Shown: positions 46,568 through 57,409, counted from the stretch's first letter. The stretch is 64,000 nt of DNA from Lysinibacillus sp. KCTC 33748 (GCF_002237755.1 NZ_MWSJ01000008.1:62001-126000), one strand, 5' to 3'. The notes: generated from the sequence alone by a model not told the origin. Numbers and translations: made by a program.

Positions 46568-48259
46568 CTATCTCATTTGTTTTTTTCGTTCATTCGCCAT
46601 TTTTAGAAGCTCTGTTGCGTGCTGCAATGTTAAATCTGTAATTTCCGCTCCAGATATCATGCGACTGACTTCTTCGATACGAGCATTCGTATCTATTTCC
46701 AGCAATGACGTAAATGTTCGATCATGCTCGACTTCTTTTTTAATAAAATAATGATGATCAGCCATCGCAGCTACTTGTGGTAAATGCGAAATACATAAAA
46801 CTTGAGAGTTAATGGATACTGCTGCAATTTTTTCTGCGATTGCTTGCGCTACGCGACCACTTACACCTGTATCTACTTCATCAAAAATAATAGATGTAAT
46901 GCCATTTGACGATGAGAAAATCGTCTTTAACGCAAGCATCATACGCGATAATTCTCCCCCAGAAGCAATTTTCGGCAAAGATTTTGGTGGCTCGCCTACA
47001 TTCGTAGAAATATAAAAAATTACTTGATCTTTTCCGTTTGCATCAAAGAAAGATAATTCATCAAAATTAACAATAAATTTTGCTTTTTCCATATGTAATT
47101 CACGCAGCTCGGCCATAATAGCTTCACTTAAATTATGTGCAGCTTCTTTTCGAACAGTAGAAAGTTCTGCAGCAAGCTCCTCAAGTACCGTTTCCATTTC
47201 CAGCACTTTTCGTTCTTTCACTTGCAAAATTTCGTCTCGATTTAATAGTTCATTTAGCTCTGCTTTAATTTTATCGTAATACGCTAAAATCTCTTCAACT
47301 GTTGAGCCATATTTGCGCTTCAAATTTTGTAATAAGGCTAAACGTTGCTCAACCTCATTTAAACGGGCAGGATCAAATTCTAATTCGTCCAACACATTTT
47401 TAACCTGATACGCAGCATCTTGTAACGCATAAAATGCAGTAGTAACAGATTCGGATGCCTCTTTAAATTGTTCGTCAATAGTGGCAGCATCCTCTAAGGC
47501 TCCCATTGCATTGCCAATCCAGTCAAGGCCTTTCGATTCACCTTGAATGGCTTCATAAGCTGCACTGGAGCGTTCAAAAATCTTATTGAAATTCATTAGA
47601 CGACGGCGTTCATCAAGAAGCTCATCTTCCTCGCCAAGCTTTAAATTGGCATCCTCCAGCTCTTTCATTTGGAATTGATACAAATCAATACGTTGCGCCA
47701 TTAACTGCTCATCAATCGAAATCGAAGCTAATTCTTTTTTTAGTGAACGATATTCATCATATTGAGAACTGTATGCCTCTTGAATTGGTGTAAGTTGTTC
47801 CTCGGCAAAATGATCAAGTAAAGAGATATGCTGCTTCTCATCCATTAATTCTTGATTTTCATGCTGACCATGAATATCGATAAGGCTAGCCCCAATATCA
47901 CGTAAAACAGATAATGGCACAAGTTTACCGTTTACTCGACAAACACTTTTTCCAGAATCATTTAAATCACGGCGTAAAATAATGGTATCTTCTTCAATTT
48001 CAATGCCTGCCTCTTCAAGTTTCTTATGAACAGGATGCCCAGAACTTGAAATTTGAAATAAACCACCTAATTCTGCCTTTTTAGCTCCATGACGAATAAA
48101 TTCGGTATTTCCTCGTCCGCCAGCAAGTAAATGCACTGCATCGATAATAATGGATTTCCCTGCTCCTGTTTCACCTGTTAAAACAGTTAAACCACCTGAA
48201 AAACTAACAGTTAAATCCTCGATGATGGCAAAGTTTCTTATACTTAGCTCTCTTAACAC
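46568..48259 (-). CDS. recN: DNA repair protein RecN
   Basis: The 563-residue SMC-like ATPase has Walker A GETGAGKS at 29-36, long coiled-coil arms (about 160-370), the signature ASGGELSRMMLAL, and Walker B SIIFDEVDTGVSG. It binds DNA ends in double-strand-break repair. The neighbour argR is 35 bases upstream, as in bacilli. Confidence 0.96.
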   Translation of the reverse strand: MLRELSIRNFAIIEDLTVSFSGGLTVLTGETGAGKSIIIDAVHLLAGGRGNTEFIRHGAKKAELGGLFQISSSGHPVHKKLEEAGIEIEEDTIILRRDLNDSGKSVCRVNGKLVPLSVLRDIGASLIDIHGQHENQELMDEKQHISLLDHFAEEQLTPIQEAYSSQYDEYRSLKKELASISIDEQLMAQRIDLYQFQMKELEDANLKLGEEDELLDERRRLMNFNKIFERSSAAYEAIQGESKGLDWIGNAMGALEDAATIDEQFKEASESVTTAFYALQDAAYQVKNVLDELEFDPARLNEVEQRLALLQNLKRKYGSTVEEILAYYDKIKAELNELLNRDEILQVKERKVLEMETVLEELAAELSTVRKEAAHNLSEAIMAELRELHMEKAKFIVNFDELSFFDANGKDQVIFYISTNVGEPPKSLPKIASGGELSRMMLALKTIFSSSNGITSIIFDEVDTGVSGRVAQAIAEKIAAVSINSQVLCISHLPQVAAMADHHYFIKKEVEHDRTFTSLLEIDTNARIEEVSRMISGAEITDLTLQHATELLKMANERKKQMR

Positions 48260-48294
48260 AAAATGTCACCTCTGTATCAAATTACCCTGCTATT

Positions 48295-48744
48295 TTATAG
48301 CATTTCTAATAAGCGATTTTTAGTATTTTCACGCTCATCTTCATTACGACAAATAATTAATATAGTATCGTCTCCAGAAATAGTCCCTAAAATTTCAGGC
48401 CAATCTAAATGGTCTAGTAATGATGCAATAGCATTGGCATTACCAGGAAGAGCCTTCATAACTAAAAAGTGTGATGCACCGTCAATGCTGACAAAAGCAT
48501 CAGCTAACGCACGATGTAATTTTTGTATAGGATTGAATCGTTGGTCTGCGGGTAGGCTATATTTATAACGTCCATCTTGTAAAGGTACTTTAACAAGATG
48601 AAGTTCTTTAATATCACGTGATACTGTTGCTTGTGTCACATTATAGCCTGCATCTTTTAAAAAATCGACTAAATCATCTTGCGTTTCGATTTCATGATTG
48701 GCAATAATATCCCGAATTCGTATATGTCGTTGTCCTTTGTTCAT
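48295..48744 (-). CDS. argR: Arginine repressor ArgR/AhrC
   Basis: The 149-residue protein, the same length as AhrC, has an N-terminal winged helix ([45 protein letters not shown]). A C-terminal hexamerisation/arginine domain follows, with [17 protein letters not shown] 48744 is chosen for the AGAGGTG site six bases upstream; a GTG at 48753 adds three residues. It represses arginine synthesis and activates catabolism. Confidence 0.95.
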   Translation of the reverse strand: MNKGQRHIRIRDIIANHEIETQDDLVDFLKDAGYNVTQATVSRDIKELHLVKVPLQDGRYKYSLPADQRFNPIQKLHRALADAFVSIDGASHFLVMKALPGNANAIASLLDHLDWPEILGTISGDDTILIICRNEDERENTKNRLLEML

Positions 48745-48844
48745 CTCGGTCACCTCTTATAAATAGTTGAATATTTGTATATTTACACTACCATTTTAAA
48801 CATAAAAGCACAAGAAAAAACACGGCTCTGTAAACGAGCACGTG

Positions 48845-49663
48845 TTATTTTAGTGCACTATGCGCTTCTTCAACGAGTGTATTAAAAGCTGTATATGCAG
48901 AGACATCTTCATCACCAATAGGATTCACTAAATGGAATAAAAATTCAATATTCCCCTCGCCTCCTGTAATTGGCGAAAACGAAGCATCCTTAACGACAAA
49001 GCCAACCTCTGTCGCCATTGCAGCTGTCTTTTCTAAAACATCTAAATGTACTTTTTTATCACGAACAATACCTTTTTTACCGACATTCTCTTTCCCAGCC
49101 TCAAACTGAGGCTTTACAAGTGCCATTACATCGCCACCTGGCATTAACAATGTTTTTAAGACAGGTAAAATAAGTGATAATGAAATAAAGCTGACATCAA
49201 TTGTTGCAAAGTCTGGTAAGCCCTCTGTTAAATCTGGCGCTGTCGTATAACGGAAATTTGTTTTTTCCATGACAGTTACACGTTCATCAGAACGGATTTT
49301 CCATGCTAGTTGGTTGGAACCAACGTCCAATGCATAGCAATGTCTTGCACCATTTTGTAATGCACAATCGGTAAATCCTCCTGTAGAGGAGCCAATATCT
49401 AGCATTAGCTTCCCCTCTACAGACATATCAAAAATTTGTAGCGCTTTTTCTAGCTTCAAGCCGCCACGGCTAACATATTTTAAATCAGAGCCTTTTACTT
49501 GTAGCGGTGCATCAATAGCGATTTTTTCCCCCGCCTTATCGATACGAATTTCATTAGAAAAAACAAGCCCTGCCATAATAGAGCGCTTTGCTTTTTCTCG
49601 CGTTTCGCAAAGCCCACGCTCTACAAGTAAAATGTCTACACGTTCTTTTGGATGTTTTGTCAT
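48845..49663 (-). CDS. tlyA: TlyA-family rRNA methyltransferase (YqxC)
   Basis: The 272-residue protein has an N-terminal S4 RNA-binding domain (RVDILLVERGLCETREKAKR), then a Rossmann-fold FtsJ-like methyltransferase with LMLDIGSSTGGFTDCAL as the S-adenosylmethionine site and a KPQFEAGKENVGKKGIV segment. TlyA enzymes 2'-O-methylate rRNA. ATG overlaps the dxs stop (TAATG). Confidence 0.92.
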   Translation of the reverse strand: MTKHPKERVDILLVERGLCETREKAKRSIMAGLVFSNEIRIDKAGEKIAIDAPLQVKGSDLKYVSRGGLKLEKALQIFDMSVEGKLMLDIGSSTGGFTDCALQNGARHCYALDVGSNQLAWKIRSDERVTVMEKTNFRYTTAPDLTEGLPDFATIDVSFISLSLILPVLKTLLMPGGDVMALVKPQFEAGKENVGKKGIVRDKKVHLDVLEKTAAMATEVGFVVKDASFSPITGGEGNIEFLFHLVNPIGDEDVSAYTAFNTLVEEAHSALK

Positions 49664-51564
49664 TATTTATTCAAACCTACTTGCTGTTTTTGTTGAAGTA
49701 ACACATGCATTCGTGCCACTGTATCTTCAGCCGTCATATGAATTTCAGCGAGAAGCTGGTCTACATTACCATGCTCAATAAAATGATCCGGTATACCCAT
49801 ACGATCGATCAGTGCAGTTAAATAGCCATGGTCATGGGCAAATTCTAATACACCACTACCAAAACCACCTTTTAGAACCGCCTCTTCAATCGTTAATATT
49901 GGTTTACGGCTTGATAATATACGATGAAGCATATCCTCATCCATTGGTTTAATGAAACGAGCATTGACTACTTCTATCTCTACACCTTGCTGTGCTAAAA
50001 TACCGGCTGCTTCCATTGCCATTGGAATCGTCGTACCAAAGGTTAAGATCGTAGCATCCTTACCTTCACGTAACACTTCCCAGCTACCAATTGGTAACGT
50101 CTTAAGCTCATCGTCTAACGGAACGCCTATGCCATTACCTCGTGGATAACGTAACGCAATTGGACCACCATCATATTCAATGGCTGTTTTCACCATATGC
50201 TGGCCTTCATTTTCATCTTTTGGCATCATAATTGTCATATTTGGAATATGACGAAGGAATGCAATATCAAATACACCTTGATGGGTTTCACCGTCTGCGC
50301 CAACTAAGCCTGCACGGTCAATTCCTATAAAGACATTTAAGTTTGGACGTGCGATATCATGTAATACTTGGTCATAGGCACGTTGAAGGAACGTTGAGTA
50401 AATGGCTAAAAATGGTTTCATTTTTTGCGTCGCTAGACCTGCTGCCATCGTGGCTGCATGTTGTTCGGCAATCCCCACATCAAAGAAACGCTCTGGGAAA
50501 TCCTTTTGGATACCTTGTAGTTTCGAGCCCACCGGCATTGCAGGTGTAATTGTGACAATTCGTTTATCTTCATGTGCAATTTTACGAACAGTCTCGGCAA
50601 CCAAACTACTCCAAGCTGGACCTTTCGTCTCTGATTTTACAAAGGCACCATTTTCAATTTTATAAGGACCTGTCCCATGCCAATTACCGATTGTATCATC
50701 TTCAGCTGGTTTATAACCTTTGCCCTTTTTCGTAATCACATGAACAAGCACTGGACCTTTTACTTTTTTAGCTTGTGATAAAGTTGCCTCAAGAGCTTCG
50801 AAATCATGTCCATCAATCGGCCCTAGATATTTAAAGCCTAACTCCTCAAAGAACACACCTGATACCACTAAATATTTTAAGCTATCCTTTAAGCGTTCAG
50901 CAGTTGAAGCAAGCTTACCGCCTAGCACAGGAATCTTATTCATAAGGGATTCCAGTTCTTCTTTTGCTTTTGAATATTCTTTGGCTGTACGAAGACGTCC
51001 CAGTACATTGTGTAACGCTCCGACGTTTGGAGCGATTGACATTTCATTATCATTTAAAATGACAATCATATTCGTTTCAGCATGACCGATATGGTTTAAT
51101 GCCTCTAGTGCCATACCACCTGTTAAAGCTCCATCTCCAATAATTGGTATCACGAAGTTCTTTTCATTTTTAATATCACGTGCTGCAGCCATACCCATAG
51201 CTGCTGACAAAGATGTCGAGCTATGACCCGTCTCCCACTCATCATGTTCACTCTCCACATGCTTTGGAAAACCACAAAGTCCTTTGAACTGACGTAATGT
51301 GTCAAATTGACTTGCACGACCTGTCAAAATTTTGTGCACGTAAGCTTGGTGGCCAACATCCCATAAAAACTTATCTTGTGGACTGTCAAACATTTTATGG
51401 AGCATAATCGTTAACTCCACAACACCCAGGTTCGGCCCGATATGACCACCTGTGACAGAACATTTTTCGATTAAGAAGGCACGAATTTCTTGTGCAAGTC
51501 GCTCAAGCTCCTTCTTATCTAAGTTTTTTAAAAAGGCTGGACTAGTTATCTTATTTAAATCCAC
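49663..51564 (-). CDS. dxs: 1-deoxy-D-xylulose-5-phosphate synthase
   Basis: The 633-residue thiamine-diphosphate enzyme is the first step of the MEP isoprenoid pathway. Motifs include [59 protein letters not shown] and RYPRGNG. The GTG at 51564 ([16 protein letters not shown]) is chosen by family alignment, with AAAAGGTG about nine bases upstream; an ATG at 51597 would add 11 unrelated residues. Confidence 0.95.
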   Translation of the reverse strand: MDLNKITSPAFLKNLDKKELERLAQEIRAFLIEKCSVTGGHIGPNLGVVELTIMLHKMFDSPQDKFLWDVGHQAYVHKILTGRASQFDTLRQFKGLCGFPKHVESEHDEWETGHSSTSLSAAMGMAAARDIKNEKNFVIPIIGDGALTGGMALEALNHIGHAETNMIVILNDNEMSIAPNVGALHNVLGRLRTAKEYSKAKEELESLMNKIPVLGGKLASTAERLKDSLKYLVVSGVFFEELGFKYLGPIDGHDFEALEATLSQAKKVKGPVLVHVITKKGKGYKPAEDDTIGNWHGTGPYKIENGAFVKSETKGPAWSSLVAETVRKIAHEDKRIVTITPAMPVGSKLQGIQKDFPERFFDVGIAEQHAATMAAGLATQKMKPFLAIYSTFLQRAYDQVLHDIARPNLNVFIGIDRAGLVGADGETHQGVFDIAFLRHIPNMTIMMPKDENEGQHMVKTAIEYDGGPIALRYPRGNGIGVPLDDELKTLPIGSWEVLREGKDATILTFGTTIPMAMEAAGILAQQGVEIEVVNARFIKPMDEDMLHRILSSRKPILTIEEAVLKGGFGSGVLEFAHDHGYLTALIDRMGIPDHFIEHGNVDQLLAEIHMTAEDTVARMHVLLQQKQQVGLNK

Positions 51565-51728
51565 CTTTCTCACACACCTTTTCAATAAATTATTCACCGT
51601 AATTGTGTTTCCACCATTATAACAGTGTTATCAATATGCTAAAAGTACGAACACTTTATTGTTTGCACATTGGCAAACGCCCTCACCTATTCTAGCATAC
51701 TCTATGCCTTTAACGCCTCGTTTTTATC

Positions 51729-52610
51729 CTAGTTTTTACGATGAACAATATAGGCTGCAAAATCACGTAATAAGCTGGCATCCACTTGCAATTTATCTAG
51801 TGCGTTATTGGCATGCTGATAATGCTCAGCAAGCTTTTCCTTTGCCCCATCTAAAGTTAGCAGAGCTGGGTATGTGCTTTTATCACTTGCTACATCTTTA
51901 CCTGCAGTTTTCCCTAGTTCTTCTGTAGTTCCCTCAATATCTAAAATATCGTCTTGAATTTGGAAGGCAAGGCCGATATGATGCGCATATTCTTTTAAAG
52001 TTTCGCGCTCTTCTTGCGATACATCAGCTAACACCGCTCCCGCTTCAATACTAAATCGTAGTAAAGCACCCGTTTTATTAATATGGACATGCTCAAGCTC
52101 AGCTAAGTTCAGCTGACGCTTTTCACCTTCTATATCGAGTACTTGACCCCCAACCATACCTTCTGCACCAGCTGCTTTACTTAACAGACCGACAAGTTCA
52201 ATACGTTTTTCAGCTGATACTTCCATGCGTGCTAAAATGCCAAACGCAAGTGTATTCAATGCATCACCTGCAAGTGTCGCTAATGCATCGCCATAAACTT
52301 TATGGTTTGTCGGCTTACCTCGACGGAAATCGTCATTATCCATACTTGGTAAATCATCATGGATTAACGAATACGTATGGATGATTTCAATGACTGATCC
52401 TACAGTTAAACCATTCTTTAAATTTTGTTTGTATAGTTCAAGAACAGCCAAAACGAAAAGAGGGCGAATACGTTTACCTCCAGCTTTTAATGAATAAAGC
52501 ATTGACTCTTTTAAATTGGCTGGTGCGTCAATTTTCTCAACTAGTGTAAACATTTCAGCTTCAACTTGTGGTATGTTGCTTTCAATAAAATGCTTTAATT
52601 GCTCGTTCAT
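51729..52610 (-). CDS. ispA: Geranyl/farnesyl diphosphate synthase
   Basis: The 293-residue prenyltransferase has the first Asp-rich motif in SLIHDDLPSMDNDDFRRG and the second in FQIQDDILDIEGT. The residues before the first motif (IHTYSLI) suit a short-chain product. It follows xseB by three bases, in the conserved xseA-xseB-ispA order, and precedes dxs, so isoprenoid genes are clustered. Confidence 0.95.
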   Translation of the reverse strand: MNEQLKHFIESNIPQVEAEMFTLVEKIDAPANLKESMLYSLKAGGKRIRPLFVLAVLELYKQNLKNGLTVGSVIEIIHTYSLIHDDLPSMDNDDFRRGKPTNHKVYGDALATLAGDALNTLAFGILARMEVSAEKRIELVGLLSKAAGAEGMVGGQVLDIEGEKRQLNLAELEHVHINKTGALLRFSIEAGAVLADVSQEERETLKEYAHHIGLAFQIQDDILDIEGTTEELGKTAGKDVASDKSTYPALLTLDGAKEKLAEHYQHANNALDKLQVDASLLRDFAAYIVHRKN

Positions 52611-52613
52611 TTC

Positions 52614-52847
52614 TTAGTTCTCTCCCTTTAGTGGATCAAATGCTGTCGTTTCACCTGTCTCTTGGACAATTGAAATTAACTGCTCTTCAGCATTTTGTAG
52701 CTTGCTATGGCAAAATTGCGAAAGCTCCATGCCTTGTTTATATAAATCAATCGCATTTTCTAGCGGCACATCACCTTGCTCTAGCTGGCGGACAATTTCC
52801 TCAAGTGCCGTCATTGCTTCTGCGAAAGTTTGTTGTTTCTCTGCCAC
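52614..52847 (-). CDS. xseB: Exodeoxyribonuclease VII small subunit
   Basis: The 77-residue helical protein has FAEAMTALEEIVRQLEQGDVPLENAIDLYKQGMELSQFC, the XseB signature. It binds XseA in a nuclease that degrades single-stranded DNA. It is packed between xseA and ispA with 2- and 3-base gaps. Confidence 0.95.
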   Translation of the reverse strand: MAEKQQTFAEAMTALEEIVRQLEQGDVPLENAIDLYKQGMELSQFCHSKLQNAEEQLISIVQETGETTAFDPLKGEN

Positions 52848-52849
52848 AA

Positions 52850-54202
52850 TTATTCCCCCTCATTTTTAGGCAAGATCTTTACCACATCAGCAATTACCTT
52901 TCCATCATGGAAAGAAAGTGTTAATTGATCCTGTGGCTTAACATCAGCTGCTGATTTCAACATTTGTTGATCTTTATAAGCTACCGTAAAGCCCCTTGTT
53001 AATATGGCAAGCGGATTCAATGCTTCTAAAGTTCTGACGGTTGCCTCAAATTGTTGTTTTTGCTTCGTTACATAATGTGTTTTAGCACGAGTTAATTGTT
53101 GGACATGTGCTTCTAGCTCTCGTTGATGGAAAGCTAATGCTTTTTTCGGTGAGTGCTGCTCTACTGCACTACGTAATTGTTGAAACTGCGCTGTTTTCTT
53201 CATTAAATCGACCTGCATTGCTTTTTGCAATCCCGACTCAAGTTGTGCTAGCCTTTCCGTAAATGGTCGATATAGACGTTCTGGCATTGACAGCGGATAT
53301 GACTGTTGGAGCTTATTTAGACGTTGCCGTTCTGCAATAAGTTGCGCTCTTACAATTTGGTGGAGCTGTGATTTTTGTGTAAGTACCCGCTGAAATAAAT
53401 CCTGTTGATCAGGTACAGCCATCTCAGCCGCTGCTGTTGGTGTCGGTGCACGCAAATCAGCTACATAATCCGCTATAGTTGTATCTGTTTCATGACCTAC
53501 TGCACTAATAATAGGGATACGACTTTCAAAAATCGCTCTTGCGACAACTTCCTCATTAAATGCCCATAAATCCTCAATCGATCCTCCACCACGCCCAACA
53601 ATCAGTACATCACAACTCGCATCAATATTTGCGCTCTCAATATTGCGAACAATATTTGGCGCTGCTTGTGCTCCCTGTACAAGGGTAGGATAAATAAAAA
53701 TTTCAGCAAGTGGATAACGTCTCTTTAATGTTGTACAGATATCTCGAATGGCTGCACCTGTTGTCGACGTTAAAACCCCGATTTTTTCAGGAAATCTCGG
53801 AATTGGTTGTTTCCATTCAGGTTTAAAAAGCCCTTCTTTTTGTAACTGCTCTTTCAGCTGGTTAAAGGCAACAAACAAGCTACCGATTCCATCTGGTTGC
53901 ATTTCCTGTACATATAGTTGATATGTACCGTAGCCTTCGTAAACGTTTACATCTCCACGAATAAATACTTGCATACCTTCCTTAGGTTCAAACGCCAACT
54001 TTCCGGCTGCTGATTTAAACATTGTAGCCGCAATCCTTGCTCCATCATCCTTTAATGTAAAGTAAATATGCCCCGATTGATGAATCTTGACATTGGATAA
54101 CTCTCCCTTTACATAGACTTCACGTAAATGCGGATCAGCATCAAATTTCCGTTTAATATATTTTGTTAATGCTTTTACAGTTAAATAAGAAGCAGATGTC
54201 AT
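52850..54202 (-). CDS. xseA: Exodeoxyribonuclease VII large subunit
   Basis: The 450-residue protein has an N-terminal OB fold (VYVKGELSNVKIHQSGHIYFTLKD), the catalytic core with VGRGGGSIEDLWAFNEE and SAVGHETDTTIADYVAD, and a long coiled-coil C-terminal region. Length is normal. It is first in the xseA-xseB-ispA-dxs-tlyA-argR-recN run. Confidence 0.95.
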   Translation of the reverse strand: MTSASYLTVKALTKYIKRKFDADPHLREVYVKGELSNVKIHQSGHIYFTLKDDGARIAATMFKSAAGKLAFEPKEGMQVFIRGDVNVYEGYGTYQLYVQEMQPDGIGSLFVAFNQLKEQLQKEGLFKPEWKQPIPRFPEKIGVLTSTTGAAIRDICTTLKRRYPLAEIFIYPTLVQGAQAAPNIVRNIESANIDASCDVLIVGRGGGSIEDLWAFNEEVVARAIFESRIPIISAVGHETDTTIADYVADLRAPTPTAAAEMAVPDQQDLFQRVLTQKSQLHQIVRAQLIAERQRLNKLQQSYPLSMPERLYRPFTERLAQLESGLQKAMQVDLMKKTAQFQQLRSAVEQHSPKKALAFHQRELEAHVQQLTRAKTHYVTKQKQQFEATVRTLEALNPLAILTRGFTVAYKDQQMLKSAADVKPQDQLTLSFHDGKVIADVVKILPKNEGE

Positions 54203-54430
54203 TTTTCCGGCTCCTTTACTAAAATCAAGTTTTTCACAAAACTACACCTATCATAACATTTTTTATTGTGCCTGACGTGCCAAAATGCAGTTTCGCTTGA
54301 AAAAACGACTGTCTTTCATAGAATTGAAAACCTTACTATAACATATCTTAAGATCTCGTATTAGATAAAGTATGTCTTTTCGACGAAATAAGGGGTGGAG
54401 TTGCGTTTCTACTGAGTGCTTTGCTGGGGA

Positions 54431-54585
54431 GCGGATAGAAGAGTCCGAGTGACGGTAAGAAGACGGAGTGAGGGAAAAAGCAGCTTCGACGACGGATAAA
54501 ACAGGCGAAGTGACGGATTGAAACGACGGAACGACGGTATGAAAATGAAACGACGGATAGAATCGTCGAAATGATGGATAGAAGT
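54431..54585. repeat. Degenerate tandem GACGGATAGAA-type repeat
   Basis: About nine units centred on GACGGA, spaced 8-30 bases apart and mostly followed by TAGAA, TGAAA or TAAAA, fill the gap between xseA and uppP. Separators include GTCGAA and GGCGAAGT. It is non-coding and clearly GC-richer than its surroundings. Confidence 0.75.
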
Positions 54586-54618
54586 CAAAAACCTACCATT
54601 TCATTTTCTCAACTAACA

Positions 54619-54650
54619 AGAAAACCTCATAACTATTTAAAGTTATGAGG
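54619..54650 (-). terminator. Terminator after uppP
   Basis: On the minus strand a 10-bp stem CCTCATAACT / AGTTATGAGG is followed by TTTTCTTG, ten bases beyond the stop. Confidence 0.88.
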
Positions 54651-54659
54651 CATTTTAAA

Positions 54660-55475
54660 TTAATAAAATATTAAAAGAAGCGTACCTACAAGAAAGCAAT
54701 AATATGTAAAGTAGCTAAGCTTGCCACTTTTCATGATTCCCATAAACCAACGCATTGCAAAATAAGTCATAAATAATGTCGCAATAAATGTCGCAGCATA
54801 AGGAATTGCTAATGCACTTTTATTTGGCTCATCTAAAAAATCTGAAATCCCAAGGACAACCCCACCAAGACTTACAGGAATATAAAGCATGAAGGAAAAT
54901 CGTAAAGCAGTTTCCTGTTTCATACCAACTGCAATGGCTGAAATAATCGTTGCTCCTGAACGACTAATACCAGGAGTTAATGCTACAGCTTGACCAAGAC
55001 CGACGATGATGGCGTCTTTTGCAGTCAAATCCGCATCCCTTTTCGTACCACGCATATTACGGATTAGCCATAAGGCAATACCTGTCACAAATAGCATAAG
55101 TGCAATCGTTGTCATACTAACATTATCCGCAATAACATCACTTAATAAAACACCTAAAATGCCCGCTGGAATAGAACCAATCACAATGAATATGGAAAAA
55201 CGAAAATCCGCTTTATATCGATTCTCTCCCGTTTTAAGATAAAGGAAAAAATTTGTGATGAGTCGGATAATATCCTCTCGATAAATATAGACAATAGCTA
55301 GTAAAGATGCAGTGTTCGTTAAAATAGCAAAAGTAAATCCTTGCTCACCAAGACCAAGAATTTCACTTGCAATCATAACATGCCCGCTTGATGATACAGG
55401 AATTGGCTCGGTAAATCCTTGGACAAGACCGATAATAATATGTTTGATAATCAGTATTAAATCTATGTTTTCCAT
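54660..55475 (-). CDS. uppP: Undecaprenyl-diphosphatase UppP (BacA)
   Basis: The 271-residue protein has about eight membrane helices. The two active-site motifs are QGFTEPIPVSSSGH near the N-terminus and LTPGISRSGATI near residue 175. It recycles undecaprenyl pyrophosphate for cell-wall synthesis and gives bacitracin resistance. ATG 55475 is chosen for GGGAGG upstream. It separates folD from xseA here, whereas those genes are adjacent in B. subtilis. Confidence 0.94.
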   Translation of the reverse strand: MENIDLILIIKHIIIGLVQGFTEPIPVSSSGHVMIASEILGLGEQGFTFAILTNTASLLAIVYIYREDIIRLITNFFLYLKTGENRYKADFRFSIFIVIGSIPAGILGVLLSDVIADNVSMTTIALMLFVTGIALWLIRNMRGTKRDADLTAKDAIIVGLGQAVALTPGISRSGATIISAIAVGMKQETALRFSFMLYIPVSLGGVVLGISDFLDEPNKSALAIPYAATFIATLFMTYFAMRWFMGIMKSGKLSYFTYYCFLVGTLLLIFY

Positions 55476-55561
55476 AAAAACCTCCCTATTCATATGTATG
55501 ACCCAAACGTTATATTAGACGTTAAAAACAACGTGAAAGTTCTCGAAATACTTAATCATAC

Positions 55562-55597
55562 AAAAAAGCTATCTCAAAAAATTGAGATAGCTTTTTA
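55562..55597. terminator. Bidirectional terminator between folD and uppP
   Basis: A 14-bp stem AAAAAGCTATCTCA / TGAGATAGCTTTTT has a T-run on both strands. It would end the folD transcript, so uppP probably has its own promoter. Confidence 0.9.
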
Positions 55598-55614
55598 TAA
55601 AGAGTCATTCAAAA

Positions 55615-56481
55615 TTATAGCTTAACTATATGTTCAAGCTTATTTTCTGCTGCTTGAACAGTGTTGAATAGTAACATCGTAATTGTCATTGGTCCTACAC
55701 CGCCTGGTACAGGTGTTATATGAGACGCAATTCCATCTACCTCATTGAAGTTTACGTCACCGCAAAGCTTGTTGTTTTCATCACGATTGATTCCAACATC
55801 TATCACAACTGCGCCTTCTTTAACATGCTCTTTTGTAATAAAGTTCGCACGTCCAACTGCCGCAATTAAAATATCTGCTTGTTTAGTGAACGAAGGTAAA
55901 TTTGGTGTTTTGGAATGCGTATATGTCACAGTTGCATCCTTTTGTAGTAGAAGTTGTCCCATTGGCTTCCCAACGATATGACTACGCCCTACGATGACCG
56001 CATGCTTTCCTGCTATTTCGATTCCTGAAAATTCAAGAAGCTTCATTACGCCAAACGGTGTACAAGGCAAAAATGTTTCTTGGCCAAGCATCATTTTCCC
56101 AACACTTACCGGTGAGAAGCCATCAACGTCTTTTTCAACAGCAATTGTGGCAATAACAATATCCTCATCAATATGTTTTGGGAGTGGTAATTGTACTAAA
56201 ATACCATGAATATCTTCACGATTATTTAATAATTCAATTTGTGCTAATAATGATTCTTGTGTAGTTTCTTCTGGTAGTTTGATTAGCTCTGAAAACATAC
56301 CGATGGCTTCACAAGATTTTTGCTTATTTCTCACATATGTAGCTGAGGCTTGGTTGTCTCCTACTAAAACAACCGCTAAGCCTGGTGTTAATCCTTGCTC
56401 TTTTAAACGCGTTACTCGCTCTGCTACTGAATTACGAATTTCTTGACCAATTTCTTTACCATTAATAATTGCACTTGACAT
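55615..56481 (-). CDS. folD: FolD bifunctional methylenetetrahydrofolate dehydrogenase/cyclohydrolase
   Basis: The 288-residue protein has [14 protein letters not shown] with the catalytic Lys, [29 protein letters not shown], and the NADP-binding [17 protein letters not shown] with the C-terminal [11 protein letters not shown]. It links one-carbon folate states. It lies 33 bases after nusB. Confidence 0.96.
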   Translation of the reverse strand: MSSAIINGKEIGQEIRNSVAERVTRLKEQGLTPGLAVVLVGDNQASATYVRNKQKSCEAIGMFSELIKLPEETTQESLLAQIELLNNREDIHGILVQLPLPKHIDEDIVIATIAVEKDVDGFSPVSVGKMMLGQETFLPCTPFGVMKLLEFSGIEIAGKHAVIVGRSHIVGKPMGQLLLQKDATVTYTHSKTPNLPSFTKQADILIAAVGRANFITKEHVKEGAVVIDVGINRDENNKLCGDVNFNEVDGIASHITPVPGGVGPMTITMLLFNTVQAAENKLEHIVKL

Positions 56482-56514
56482 AGACCTTAGTTACTCCTTC
56501 CAATTCAACACATG

Positions 56515-56895
56515 TTATTGTTCTGTAAATTTAGAAAGTACGCCATTAACAAATTTAGACGAACCATCGTCGCCAAATGTTTTGCATAACTCGATTGCTT
56601 CATTAAGTACTACTCTTTTTGGTGTTTCTGGCATGTATAAAATTTCGTATACAGCTAGACGTAAAACCGTTCTTTCAATTTTAGGTAAACGGGCAAGCGA
56701 CCACTTTTCAAGATGCTGTTCTAAAGCAGCATCGATTTCCTCCAAATGTTCAACTGTTCCAGTAACAATCTTTTCATAGAAGACATTTGTTGGTTGGCCT
56801 TTAATATGACCCATTGCTTCTTCTACTGTTAGATCGGTATTGTCTAGCTGAAACAAAACTTGCAACGCTTTTTCGCGTGCTTCATGTCGTTTCAT
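56515..56895 (-). CDS. nusB: Transcription antitermination factor NusB
   Basis: The 126-residue all-helical protein begins MKRHEAREKALQVLFQLD and has LPKIERTVLRLAVYEILY and LNEAIELCKTFGDDGSSKFVNGVLS, all NusB signatures. It acts with NusE in rRNA antitermination. asp23, usually its neighbour, is here 1.9 kb upstream because other genes intervene. Confidence 0.96.
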   Translation of the reverse strand: MKRHEAREKALQVLFQLDNTDLTVEEAMGHIKGQPTNVFYEKIVTGTVEHLEEIDAALEQHLEKWSLARLPKIERTVLRLAVYEILYMPETPKRVVLNEAIELCKTFGDDGSSKFVNGVLSKFTEQ

Positions 56896-57128
56896 GTAAA
56901 GCTCTCCTTCTTAAGTGGCATTAAGGTTTATAATAGCATAAATTCGTAAGAGAAACACGAATTCAAGCAAGTTTTCAATAATCTGATACCTTTTCCAAGC
57001 AACTTTTTGCTTATTTTAACACCCTGCAATTAACTTTACTAAGAAATATATTGAAATTAAAAAATCATCCTTTATTATTTAAATACCAAGAATGTTATAA
57101 TTAAGGAAATTAATTATCATCTTTTGAG

Positions 57129-57289
57129 GTGTTTATTACAGTACAAGCTGCAAAAGAACTTTCAAATTATATGAAGGGAAGGAACAATATAAACAATTCA
57201 AAGAACGCAAATCGCACCTATTTTATTGCGATGATTGTAAACATAAAATTCGTTTTGATGCGATACGAAACTTCTTTAGCTCTTACTAG
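57129..57289 (+). pseudogene. Frameshifted small zinc-ribbon-like protein
   Basis: The first frame reads VQAAKELSNYMK. After a one-base shift at about 57172 the next reads EGKEQYKQFKERKSHLFYCD, then DCKHKIRFDAIRNFFSSY and a stop. The joined product has a C-x-x-C knuckle and looks like a 50-residue family common in bacilli. The start is unclear (GTG at 57129 is weak). It is probably a pseudogene or a read error. Confidence 0.5.
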
Positions 57290-57409
57290 TAAAGGCATTT
57301 TATGAATGGACTTAGAAAAATAACTATGCCTGCCCCATTACCTTCGGAGCATTATAGAAATATAAAACACTTTGTATAACCGCGACGAATACTTCCACAC
57401 TATAAAAAT

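Noticed and set aside
54431-54585. CRISPR array
   Set aside because: The units are short, degenerate and irregularly spaced, with no constant-length spacers and no cas genes.
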